DNA of 64,000 bases from Suillus spraguei (taxonomy: Eukaryota > Basidiomycota > Agaricomycetes > Boletales > Suillaceae). The stretch covers positions 1-64,000 of the forward strand of contig JABCPU010000378.1 of NCBI GenBank assembly GCA_016800925.1, in the 5' to 3' direction. This document shows, one piece after another, positions 30,345 through 40,749 of the stretch (its first letter is position 1; the number at the start of each line of letters is the position of its first letter). The notes beneath the pieces are model-generated. The model was not told where the DNA came from. It was given only the letters and a program-made list of their open reading frames with translations, and made no database searches. The position numbers and the translations under genes were made by a program.

Positions 30345-33028
30345 TTAAGAACTTACTAGTTCGCCCATGTGAATTATATCCTCTTCATCACCATTTGTTA
30401 GATGGTCTAAAAGTCCAGGGTAGGAATCTATCAATTCCATGAATACCCTGTGTTCCCGGCAAACACTTGAAATTGAAAGCATTGAAATAACTATTAAGGA
30501 GCTACTGGCACAATTAAACTTACTCCACTGGATAATCCTTGATTGCAGAGTCTTGTAGTTCTTTGAGTTGGAGCATGCCTGCTCATTCTCCATGCTTGCA
30601 TGACCAGACACTGATTGATCATGTTCGTCTGCATCTGTGGATTCGGTTGAGCTGTCAATTATAGACTGTACATCATTATCCATAGACATTCCCTGTCTGT
30701 GTGGAGTCTGAGGGCGAGAAAACATTGTGGGGGTAAGGGATCCAAGGCCAGTGTGTCTGGTTTGGACTTGGACAACATATTGGTCTCTTTTGCAGCCCTA
30801 CCTAGTGCATGTGCAAGATTAATAAGATGTCCAGGACTCTCTTCTGCATTGACTAATGTGGCGTACAGGCGTTCTATGCCATACACCTCATAGTAGTCAT
30901 GCTCTTGCATATTTTCATATTGATCTGGTGATTGCAGGATGATCTGGCCATTGAGGTGTTCATCTAGTGGCAAGCCAACGAGAATCCAATATCTTTCTAT
31001 CATCCAGGCAAGAAGACTTGTGGTGACAGTAACCCCATTTCCTTCAATGCATCCCTGTGTCATCAGATTGCACCTGTGGTCCTTAGACGTTGGTATGTGT
31101 AGCTCAGAGATAACCTAAATCGTGGATGAGACCTTTCAATTTGTGCAAATCATTATAACACTTACCCATTGTTCGACGCATCTATCACCAGTGTTGGGAT
31201 GCATTTCTGCTGCAATCTGGACCATCCATTTCTGTCTATCCTTGCGTGATAAATTTCTGGGATCCCATTGTTTAACTCGGACTCCATCTGAAACCTTTGG
31301 ACCATCACTGAGACGCTTATGGCTCGACGACATAGTCAATTTGTCCTGTTTCTCCTCCTTTGAAAGTGCGTGCTCTCTCCCAATGGCACCCATCTTCTTC
31401 AGTGTTGGCACAATGAGCCTCTTTATTTCTGGATCTTATGGAGCTACCTACTGCCGATGCTTTCACAATATTATGACTCTGACTCGTCATCGCATTTTCA
31501 TCAGGGCGTTCCTCACCATTCACACTCTCTGCGGGCTCCTATTCAATGGGAAGTGCATTCACCTCATTATTACATTGATTGTGACATCATTGAGTCGCTC
31601 ACTGTCATATACCATACTTCTAATCTCAGATCCGACCATATCCGATCAGATCCGATCGATTCCATATCCGTCCGGTCCACAGATCCTGTCCGGACCACCC
31701 ATCCAAATGTGCTCACTTCTCGCACCTTAACTCCCTTGTGTATATCCATGTCTATCTCCTTTCGTCATTCCTCCTGTTTCCGGTATTCTGGCTATGTATA
31801 TTTCCCTCCTACGTCACTGATCTGTTACCTGTGTTCATTTCCAATTCGTGCTTACTGATCCGCTGTGCATTAACTAATAGACTTCCATTACACTTCATAC
31901 ATAGCCCTCGGTCCCGGACCTGTTGATTATCCGTCTCAGATACTTACAGTATATAAACCACTTGTAAATCTCCGTAGAACCTTAGTTCAAATATCATCTT
32001 AGATTCTACTCATTCTGCTTCCTCCGGACTTAAGCCACTTTCTGCTCTAAGTCACCTTCCGAGACTTAGGATTGATTCCTATAGTCTATATCTCCGACTC
32101 TATCTTCGGATAGTCTACCTCCGTTAGTTTCTAGTTAGGAACTCATTCCGAAGCTAGCCTTAATCTTTGTTCTATTCTTACGTTCCAAATAACCTTCGGA
32201 CATATCATATCTGATACCTTCGGACGCCTGGATCCATTACGCAACTCCTTCCAGATCTTCAGACGAATAACTTCTCCCTGAAATAAGGGGCATTACTCGA
32301 GAAAGGGGCACAGTGCACGAACTGAGGCCAAAGCCCTTCGGATCTCTCTACCTTTGAGTACGGTCTTAACACTCACCTCATGTGCATCATGAATACCCTG
32401 CTTTCCATTTCCTTTTTCTACTGGTGCCTCTGGTTTCGCACTTGTAGCAGCCTCTTTCTTGGCTGCCCATGAAGTTTCCTTAGCTTTGATAAATCTCTCT
32501 ATCATATCCAATGACCCTGTCCCATGGTCAACGCCTGGATAATCATCCAGACCACACATATTCTCGTCCTTGTAGCAGATTAATTTATGGTATTCCTTCA
32601 CCTTGCCATTGACTGAGGTAGTAGATAATCAGCTGTGTAACGGACAAGTGTCCAGGACTATGCTCACATTTCATGACATCAGTCACCTCCACATGCTGAG
32701 CAAAGTGATCCCAAGTGACATTAAACTTCTTTTGCATCTTCCGCACATTTCTATCGTTGAACGTGCCTCCTGTAAGTACCATCGCGATATGAAACTCTAG
32801 TCACACTGAGTGAAATTTGGTCTTATATCTGTCATCCTCCCATTCCTCCTTGAATGCAAGGATGACATCTCTGAGGTATGCAGCTACACTCACGTATACC
32901 TCTAGATCTTGTGGATCCATCCAATCCTCCTGCACGATTGGCAGACTATTCATGATCATCTGAACATACACATTGTGTTGGTGCAATAGTATGAGTAGTG
33001 GCTGGGCACAGTTTGCTGGTACAACCAT
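30345..33028 (-). pseudogene. Unknown multi-exon orphan gene, interrupted
   Basis: Several minus-strand segments look coding and share one direction. In coding order: 33028-32801 (VQMIMNSLPIVQEDWMDPQD, AAYLRDVILAFKEEWEDDRY); 32782-32600 (KFNVTWDHFAQHVEVTDVMK); 32601-32385 (GLDDYPGVDHGTGSLDMIER, an Ala/Lys/Glu-rich stretch, then DAHE and a GTGAGT donor); 31430-31265 (SHKRLSDGPKVSDGVRVKQW, DRQKWMVQIAAEMHPNTGDR); 31110-30660 (GLPLDEHLNGQIILQS, HLINLAHALGRAAKETNML). An LTR-like insert occupies the intron at 31440-32290. The segment at 33028 is preceded by an AG acceptor, so upstream exons may lie beyond the chromovirus at 40745. I do not recognise the family. Confidence 0.45.
31440..32290 (+). 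mobile_element. Probable solo LTR or LTR remnant in an intron
   Basis: This stretch has no coding capacity consistent with its neighbours. It carries a TATA box (CAGTATATAAACC near 31949) followed by a CT-rich leader with CTTCGGA words, the style of Agaricomycete gypsy LTRs. It separates two exons of the orphan gene. Exact ends and target duplication were not found. Confidence 0.35.
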
Positions 33029-33076
33029 CTACATATATGTAGTCAGCATCTAGAATCATTAATATGGAATTTCTGA

Positions 33077-33551
33077 TGTTACGAACTGGGATGGCGTCAC
33101 CAGCGACAGTGAAGAGACACAGCCGGTCTGCTGGGGAGTTCTACAATGTCCAGAAGAGGACAAGGTGAAAGTACAAGGAACGCGTTCTGAGTACGATCAA
33201 GGGTTCAGCCTCAAAGACAAGTCTAAGAGGTTCTGCGAGAATAGAGACTAAGGCTAAGGAGTGCTTAGACTTAGAGACAATTCAAGACGACTTAGGTTGG
33301 AGACCTAAGCGAAGGATATTCCAGGTAAAATCCAGTAAGATTAAAGTAAAGAATCTACTACAAGTACACTGTGCTTATATAGGTAGATATGTGCGCACAG
33401 ACCAGGTAACCGTGAGAATGTAACTGCGTATCCTAATAAGGAAGGCATGTGTTTGTACAGATGCATTGAGCATATGAGTCGGAGTCATGTGACATGATAT
33501 ACAAGTAAGAAAATAAAGGGAGAATGAATAGGGGCACGTACAACTGTAACA
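33077..33551 (-). repeat. 3' LTR of the chromovirus
   Basis: 475 bp, TGTTACGAACTGG to CAACTGTAACA as read on the plus strand. On the coding strand a TATA box CTATATAAGCAC lies in U3 (about 33368-33380). Confidence 0.95.
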
Positions 33552-33584
33552 TTACCCCCTTATTACATTTAAAGTCACCGACTT

Positions 33585-34399
33585 TCAAACATCTCTATTG
33601 TCGTCATAGACGGGATCATAGTTGTCATAGTTAGCGACATCTTCATCAGCGGCACTTCCTCCTAACATATAAGCCGCTTCCTCCTCTGCTACAGTCCTTG
33701 CCCATCGACCTTCTTTTCGTCGTTGATGGTTAATAAGATACTGTTCCCACCTGCACAGTGCATTATAAAATCCATCGTCCTTCCAGGTAAGCGTAAACGG
33801 GGGTTCCCCAAGACGCTGGGGCAGTAAATGGACAGATGGGTAGGAGCATGTCGCAGACAGATTTGGCATTGATAGTCGAGACAATTCTTTTGCCGATGTC
33901 CAACGATGCCACAGAATCGGCATTTCATGTTTTCATCAGTGTTGGAAGTGGACATGCATAATGGTGATGGTGAGATAACGGGTTTAGGACTGATGGATCT
34001 AGCACGCTTCTTCCCTTTCTGTCGTGTCATGCGTTTTAAGGTGAAGGCATTGTCACGTCGAAGCTGTGCCTGTTGCTTGCTGGTTAGAGTGTACGCGGAT
34101 GTGGGGAGGTCAGGAGTGGTTCCTCGTTCAGCAACCGCAAGAAGTTCGTTAGAGGAGGAAGGAGAGGTGGTGCCTAAGTCTTTTACTAAGACTGGCGAGA
34201 CAGGATCCATTGGACCAAATGATGATGGGATAGACATGGGAGGGTGGATGTGAAGGTCGTGAAGTCGAGGACCGAGTGCTATTAATTCAGCAATAGGAAT
34301 CCCTAATCTTTTTGCAGCTTCACACTGTTCTTCTGTACAAGGCTCGTATAGCCATGCAGGATGGTCATGAGAGACTATGACGGGAGATGGTGAAGTCAT
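33585..34399 (-). pseudogene. Extra chromovirus ORF 2 with CCHC-type knuckles, one frameshift
   Basis: ATG at 34399 starts 21 nt after ORF 1 ends. The protein is Pro/Ser-rich, then basic (LKRMTRQKGKKRARSIS), then Cys-rich: CRFCGIVGHRQKNC followed by CQICLRHAPTHLSIYC, a retroviral-type zinc knuckle plus a second Cys/His group. A one-base loss in a run of C near 33820 diverts the frame to an early stop at 33689. The alternative frame keeps a plausible C-terminus (FTLTWKDDGFYNALCRWEQY, then an acidic tail) and stops at 33585, just before the polypurine tract. A nucleic-acid-binding role is inferred from the knuckle. Confidence 0.65.
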
Positions 34400-34419
34400 T
34401 GTTTGATAGGAGATGGGGT

Positions 34420-35052
34420 TCAGGGGGAAGCGAGGTCGGTTTGTGTTTGTTGTAGATCAGTGATGGCTTCTTCGACTAAGTTTCTGGCTGCTCTGGTTTC
34501 AGCGACTGATTGCTGGATGGTTTCGACGACCGCGTTGGTGAGCTGCCCGATCTCTTGGACAGCAGTGCATAAGCCAGCAAGGGCGTCAACACTAGAATAC
34601 ATGCGCGAAGAAGAGGGTGCTGGAATAGGAAGTGGCGTATCTTCCTGCAGAGAGGGAGGTCGAGCATTGCCTGCTCGACGTTCGGCCATGATGTGAATAG
34701 CTTCTTCAACATCGCTTTTAAAAGAACCGGGAAGCAACAACATAGCATAAGAATGAATGCGTTTTTGAAGATGTAAAAAGCGTTGACGATATGTAGTGTC
34801 AGTGGTTTCGTTGGCTGTGGCTTTGATGAGGGCGGCGGTACGAATAATGTTGACGAGGAGGAGGGCCAGGAAGGCACCTCTTTCTGTGAGGATTCTTTCA
34901 ATTTCAAGGGCGTGTCCTTCACATAGAAGGGTGGCTTCGATGTAGGAGGTGTTGTCGATTTCGGTGGTAAGGGTTCCGTAGTTTTCAGCATCAGAGTCGG
35001 AGTCATTGTTGGCAACGGTGACAGGAGTGATGTAGGCAGTGGGGAAAGACAT
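34420..35052 (-). CDS. Extra chromovirus ORF 1 downstream of pol, unknown function
   Basis: ATG at 35052 begins only 57 nt after the pol stop, and the 210-codon frame is fully open to 34420. The protein has an acidic N-terminus (NNDSDSDAENYGTLTTEIDN), a likely helical middle (AFLALLLVNIIRTAALIKAT, RQRFLHLQKRIHSYAML) and a heptad-like C-terminus (ALAGLCTAVQEIGQLTNAVV). No family is recognised. An intact frame beside a broken pol is notable. Retrotransposon ORFs placed after pol are sometimes accessory or envelope-position genes, but no signal peptide or clear membrane anchor is seen here. Confidence 0.7.
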   Translation of the reverse strand: MSFPTAYITPVTVANNDSDSDAENYGTLTTEIDNTSYIEATLLCEGHALEIERILTERGAFLALLLVNIIRTAALIKATANETTDTTYRQRFLHLQKRIHSYAMLLLPGSFKSDVEEAIHIMAERRAGNARPPSLQEDTPLPIPAPSSSRMYSSVDALAGLCTAVQEIGQLTNAVVETIQQSVAETRAARNLVEEAITDLQQTQTDLASP

Positions 35053-35108
35053 TTGAAACGGTGTTTAGTTGATCAAGTGCTAGTGCGAGTTGATTGACTG
35101 AAGGATAA

Positions 35109-38100
35109 TCAGAGGGTGTGTTGCTTCTTATAAGCATTCAAAATTTGAGCGGAGTTCTTCAAGTTCTTTTCTGGGAGCCATTCATTATCTTCCGATGAGT
35201 ATCCTTTCCAGGAAACAAGATAGCGTCGGCGAGTGCCGGTTCCTTTATGGGACAGAATTGCTTCTACTTCATATTCTTCTTCTTCTTCGATGATGTCAGG
35301 TGGTGGTTTGAGGAAGTTCGGTCCGTGTATGTCCGTTTCGCTATAGGACGATAAGACAGAAGCATGGAACGTGGGATGAATTTTCCACTGTGGAGGGAGT
35401 TTGAGTGTGAATGTGATGGGTGATAGGACATTGGTGATCGGGAAAGGTCCGTATCATTTTGGCGCGAGTTTCCTTGATGGGAGTTTGAGCCTAAGATTAG
35501 CGGCAGATAGCCAAACCTTATCTCTGATTTTCCATGGAGTGTACTTATCTCCTCGGGATCATTCGGCCAGTGTCTGCATTGCAATATTATGACAGGCAAT
35601 TGCTTCTTCTCGGATCTTCTGCAGGGATCATACTCGATCTTCTACTGTAGGGACTGATGAATCGGGAATCAGGTGAGGGATGGCACATGGTTCGTATCCC
35701 ATCATGAGATAGAAGGGTGATGCATTCCTTGCATCGTGTTTTCGGTGATTGTGAATGAATTCGGCAATTGGTAGATGTTCTACCCAATCTTCAGGGTTGT
35801 TGCGACAATAGATGCATAGATATGTTTCAAGTTCTTGATTTAGCCTTTCAGTTTGACCATCAGTCTGCGGTGATTTAGCCTTTCAGTTTGACCATCAGTC
35901 TGCGGGTGATAAGCCGTAGACGGAGCGATGACGTAGTCGAGAATCGGGCGAGCTCCTTAGAGAAGCGTGATAGGAATTGCGGACCTCGATCTGAGATGAC
36001 TTTGTCATGGAGTCCAAATCGTCGGTAGACGTGTTTCAAGAATAGTTTAGCAACACCTTCGGAAGTGATGGTTTTCAAACAAGGGATAATAATTACCCCC
36101 TTTGTAAGGCCATGGTCTACCACGACCATGATACTGTCAAAGCCTCCAGAGACAGGGAGGTCAGTGATAAGATTGACAGAGACCTGGGAAAAGGGCCGAG
36201 TCGCAGAGGAGGGGATTGGGGCAAGGGGAGGACGAAGGGGGTGAGTATCGGTTTTCATTTGCTGACAAAGGGCGCAACCCTCGACGTATCTTCGAATATA
36301 AGAGCCATAGCGGGCCACCAAGCTTCTCGTTTGACGAGTTCTTCGGTTTTGAACCTACCGGGATGTCCCACAGTAGGATGATCATGATACCGTTTCAGGA
36401 TATCGGGACGATGTGCCGGGGGAATATAGGCACGATTCTTAAAATAGAGGATGTTCTCCTCAATCTTCCAGTCAGAGAGAGCCGACTTCATAGGGGGAAG
36501 ACACATGCCATCAAGGGCATCAGACGCCATCTTGAAGACAGGGTCGTCGAGGGGGTCGGAAGATGATAAGACATCCTTCAGATCAGTATCGATAAGACGA
36601 ATGAATAGAGCGTCAGGGAGGAGGGTCTGGTCCTCGTTATCGTCTTTGCCGGAGTCGTAGTCAGGCCGGCGAGATAGTGCATCAGGTACTGCCAATTTGG
36701 TACCTGCAACGTGATGCAGTTTGATGTCGTAAATAGACAAGATGAGCTGCCAACGTGCTTGGCGACGGGTAAGCTTCTGTGCACTTCAAAAGTACAGAAG
36801 GTTCTTGTGGTCGGTAAATACCAAGACAGGGTGCGGGTTTCCTTCAAGATAATGATGCCATTCATTCAATGCCCGGATTACGGCAAGGAGTTCCCGATCA
36901 AAGATCTGGTAATTGCGTTCTGCAGGGTTCAAAGACTGTGAGAGATATGCACATGGATGATAAACACCATTCTCATCAGTCTGCAGGAGAATTCTGCCAG
37001 TTGCTATGAGCAAGGCATCGGTAGCAATAGCAAATTGTCGGGAAGGATCAGGGTTGCGGAGTACCAGTTGGGATGTGAAGCGCCGTTTCAATTCGTTGAA
37101 GGTGTCCATACAGTCGGTTGACCAATCGAAGGCCTTATCTTTCTTTGTTAATTCGATAAGGGGTCGAGCGATATCAGAGTAATGGGAAATGAACGTGCGG
37201 TAGAAGTTGCAGAAACCAAGGAATGACCGAACATCTTTTTACGGATTTCGGGACTGGCCATTCAGAGATTCCCCTGGTCTTGGCGGTATCCATAGCAACT
37301 TGTCCGGGGCGAATTATCATTCCAAGGTATTCCACTTCTTCTGCATCGAAGGTACATTTCTCCGGTTTCAAGAACAAATGTTCCTTTCATATCTTCATCA
37401 AAACCCGTCTTGTCCGTTCACGATGTTCTGCCATAGTTGTAGAGAAAATCAGGATATCGTCCATGTAGATAACCATCCATCCTTCATTGATTTCCTGCTG
37501 GAAGGTACGATTCATGTATGCTTGGAAAGTTGCCGGGGAATTACAAAGGCCAAAGAACATGACATTCGGTTCGAAGAGGCCGAATTCCGTAGTAAAAGCA
37601 GCTTTCCAGCGATCATCGGGATGGATGCGAATATTGTTATAACCGGACCGGATATCCATTTTCGTAAAGAACTGTGCATTGTGAAGGCGTGCGACAAGGG
37701 AGATAGGAAGTGGGAGCAGATAGGCGTTCTTGACTGTCCAATCATTGATGTAGCGATAATCTTGACAGGGACGCAATTCTCCACTCTTCTTTCCCACAAA
37801 GAAGAAGCCACTGGCTTGGGGTGACTTCAATTCTGAGATCAAACCTTTTGCAATGTTTTCATTGATAAACGTTTTGACGGCAGCGCATTCTTTTTCCGAT
37901 AACGGGTAAACCTTAGATGTGCGGGGGATAAAACCAGGTTTAGTATCGATCCGATGATCAATACCAGGGCGTTCAGGGGGTAGTTTGTTTAATCCGTCTT
38001 TAGCAAAGACGTCTGCAAAGTCGTGCAAATAGTCCGGGACCAATTCTTCGAAGAATTTCTTTTTCTTTTCCTTCTCATCCGTGGCGAATTCCTGAGCTTT

Positions 38101-39243
38101 GTTACTATATTTTGGAGGAGGAAGGGGGATTGTGGAATAGTTGGGGAGTTGTTCAAGTCGCGAAGTTCCATCCTGCGTGAGAGGTGTATCCATGGATACT
38201 TCTTCTATGATTCTCATGCTAACTCCATCAGCATCATATTCCACAAGAAATTCTCCATCTCCGAGTTCATAAGATGAAATTTCATGTACTTCTGGCGCGT
38301 GCCAGACATCTTGCATTGTGTCGAATTGGTCATCATCCTCCGTTGGAATCAACGAGGGCACAGGTTCTTCTTCATCGGGGTGTTCCTCAATTGAAGCTGA
38401 TAGAGTTTTCGGGGGGACATAGAATTTGGATAATTTCGGCACATTGGTATCTCGTCCTGGGATTTCTTCTTCTGCTTTTCTTTTCCTATACTTCTGTTCT
38501 TCTATTGGCCGTTGCTCAATAGGTTCTTTGCCGGTCCGATATTCGGGCTCGGATTCATTCTTGCACTTTTCTGCGCGGGGAATTGGTGATACCGCTCGTG
38601 GTAATTGTACACGAGGTGTAGGGTTGATGGTGCTCAGTGTTTGTACTTCTGGTTCGGGACCGTTGGAAATAGAAGGGATAGTGAGAGATTTCGGAAGTCG
38701 GGAATGTTGCCATTTCTTAGAATGACATCCGAAGGCTGGGGGCAATCCATTCTTTTTTCGATCCGTATCCATATCAATTTCAATTTCATCCGATTTCGCT
38801 GTTTGGGAGAGGACAAGTGTTTCAGCAGCCCAATCTATACTTGGGTTCATTGCGCGTAACCACGGAATTCCCAGAAGGATTTGATCTCTTCTTCCTAGTT
38901 TGGTGATATTGAATTTTCCATACATGGTTCGTTCATCAATTTTGACCACCAGGAGACAATAGTGTGTGATTGGTCCACCTTTAATAAGAGTTCCATCCGC
39001 CGTGGTAACTCGAAACGGTGTTTTGAGTTTTCGTCGCGTGATTTGATGGAGTTTCACAAACTCCTCGGAAATAAATGTTCCAGCCGCTCCTGAATCTATA
39101 ACGGCAGTGGTGTCGACGGATTTTAAGCGAGTACGCAAGTGGAGGGTGATAGGGACACAAAGTTCTTTTCTTTCACCTACAGCGCGTACAAGTCTTAGTA
39201 ATACATTGGGAGAAACATACGTCGAATCTTTGTTTCTCCAAGT
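35109..39243 (-). pseudogene. Chromovirus Pol: protease, RT, RNase H, integrase, chromodomain; several lesions
   Basis: Aspartic protease: VIDSGAAGTFISEEFV and ILLGIPWLR (39100-38850). Reverse transcriptase: LRPCQDYRYINDWTVKNAYL, TKMDIRSGYNNIRIH, MFFGLCNSPATFQAYMN and the catalytic YMDD in GWMVIYMDDILIFS (37850-37430). RNase H: FAIATDALLIATGRILLQTD and LVFTDHKNLLYF (37050-36790). Integrase: [20 protein letters not shown], a DDE Asp in [11 protein letters not shown], another in [12 protein letters not shown] and the [15 protein letters not shown] block (36290-35800). Chromodomain: YEVEAILSHKGTGTRRRYLV then SWKGYSSEDNEWLPE (35270-35130), before TGA at 35109-35111. Lesions: TGA at about 37384, an extra A near 37237, TGA for Trp near 36787, a shift near 36303, a tandem duplication near 35870, and TGAs near 35630, 35563 and 35453. 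Confidence 0.9.
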
Positions 39244-39305
39244 TAAAAATCCTCAACAATCCGCCTTACAGTTTCTTCGTCTTCTTCTTCTTTGACTTCG
39301 GTTTG

Positions 39306-40076
39306 TCAGAGCAGGGTCTTCTTCTTTCTGTCAGGACAATTATGAATGTGATGTCCTGTCTTCTTGCATCCGAAGCATTGTCCCTTCTTCATGCATTCGG
39401 ATCTCTCCATATCGGAGATTCGATCTACGACCATTGTGTTGGAATCACGGTTCGGTATGTAACGTGCATTTCCATAGTTCTTCTTCTTCTGTTGTGGAGC
39501 ATGACATGTCCTCATGGCTTGAAGGCGATGATGGGAATTGTCAATGGAAACGCATTGCAGCACAACGTCTCAGAATACTTCTGAGACATCTCCTAGTGCG
39601 AAAAGCTTTGTAAGGATGCCCCAATTCAGGCCATCTTGGAAGAATTGGATCTTCGTTGCATTATCGGTGATATGAGCCTTGGCTGCAAGTGCCTCGAAAT
39701 CAGCAATGTAGGTGTGAAGATCTCCACTTCCTTGTTTGAGGTCCCTGAGTTTCGTAAGTGCGGTTCCTTTGGTATCCACTGGGTCGAAGGCTTCTTTGAA
39801 GCTTTTCATAAAATCCACCATTGTCCCATAACCAACTTTTTGTCCAGAGGTGTCGGTTGACTGAGCATGGTCAAGGAATTGCTCTTTCCAGGATTTGGCA
39901 TTCCTTTCGGTCATAAAGGATGTTATGAAAATGATCTTCTGCTTGTCGGTAGTGTAAAGCTTTTCGTTGATGTCGAAGTGAAGATTGCATGACTGGATAA
40001 ATTCGCGAGAATTGTCGCAATCTCCATCAAAAGTGGTTGGCTGGCCGATCTTGTATTCAAATTCTTTGGCCATCAT
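39306..40076 (-). pseudogene. Chromovirus Gag with CCHC zinc knuckle, split
   Basis: From ATG at 40076 the frame encodes a retrotransposon Gag region (IGQPTTFDGDCDNSREFIQS, KIIFITSFMTERNAKSWKEQ, FKEAFDPVDTKGTALTKLRD, HTYIADFEALAAKAHITDNA) and stops at TGA near 39570. The next frame continues with VSIDNSHHRLQAM and the knuckle CFGCKKTGHHIHNC, stopping at 39306. Gag forms the virus-like particle and the knuckle binds RNA. The shift between the two parts is probably a lesion, since the Gag core and knuckle are normally in one frame. Confidence 0.8.
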
Positions 40077-40269
40077 ATTTGGCGATTCGTCTGGTGAGTT
40101 ATACTTTCTCGATGCCTACACACGCTGTCTTGCTGTCCATTAGGGCTTGTCTTCTGTCAGAGGGCTTCTCTTGACAATCGGTTTTAGCGTACGCTAATCT
40201 GCTTATCTAAGCAATCAGGTTTCGGGGTCGAAGACTGGATAGTCGACGATCAACTAGACTTTAATCTTT

Positions 40270-40744
40270 TGTTACGAACTGGGATGGCGTCACCAGCGAC
40301 AGTGAAGAGACACAGCCGGTCTGCTGGGGAGTTCTACAATGTCCAGAAGAGGACAAGGTGAAAGTACAAGGAACGCGTTCTGAGTACGATCAAGGGTTCA
40401 GCCTCAAAGACAAGTCTAAGAGGTTCTGCGAGAATAGAGACTAAGGCTAAGGAGTGCTTAGACTTAGAGACAATTCAAGACGACTTAGGTTGGAGACCTA
40501 AGCGAAGGATATTCCAGGTAAAATCCAGTAAGATTAAAGTAAAGAATCTACTACAAGTACACTGTGCTTATATAGGTAGATATGTGCGCACAGACCAGGT
40601 AACCGTGAGAATGTAACTGCGTATCCTAATAAGGAAGGCATGTGTTTGTACAGATGCATTGAGCATATGAGTCGGAGTCATGTGACATGATATACAAGTA
40701 AGAAAATAAAGGGAGAATGAATAGGGGCACGTACAACTGTAACA
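40270..40744 (-). repeat. 5' LTR of the chromovirus
   Basis: 475 bp, same sequence as the copy at 33077-33551 as far as can be read. It is the promoter-bearing copy upstream of gag. Confidence 0.95.
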
Positions 40745-40749
40745 TCTGA

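Larger units (their letters stand above)
33077..40744 (-). mobile_element. Complete Ty3/gypsy chromovirus, 7668 bp
   Basis: It is bounded by two 475-bp LTRs (33077-33551, 40270-40744) that I could not tell apart by eye. It is flanked by a perfect 5-bp duplication TCTGA (33072-33076 and 40745-40749). Coding is on the minus strand in the order gag, protease, reverse transcriptase, RNase H, integrase, chromodomain, then two extra ORFs. The polypurine tract AATAAGGGGGTAA directly precedes the 3' LTR (minus strand, about 33552-33564). No tRNA-complementary primer site with a leading TGG is evident after the 5' LTR. The structure indicates a recent insertion, although the pol frame is broken. Confidence 0.95.

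Noticed and set aside
31122..31858. Long plus-strand open frames of 162-202 codons
   Set aside because: They run across the boundary between the orphan gene's exon (minus strand) and the LTR-like insert, with low-complexity composition and no motif.
34420..35052. Extra ORF 1 as an envelope-like protein
   Set aside because: No signal peptide, cleavage site or convincing terminal membrane anchor is visible.
37207..37824. Open frame on the plus strand opposite the reverse transcriptase
   Set aside because: It is antisense to the YMDD-containing pol region and has no motif; it is a shadow frame.
40220..40269. Primer-binding site for the chromovirus
   Set aside because: The bases after the 5' LTR on the coding strand (AAAGATTAAAGTC) show no clear complement to a tRNA 3' end; self-priming cannot be judged by eye.
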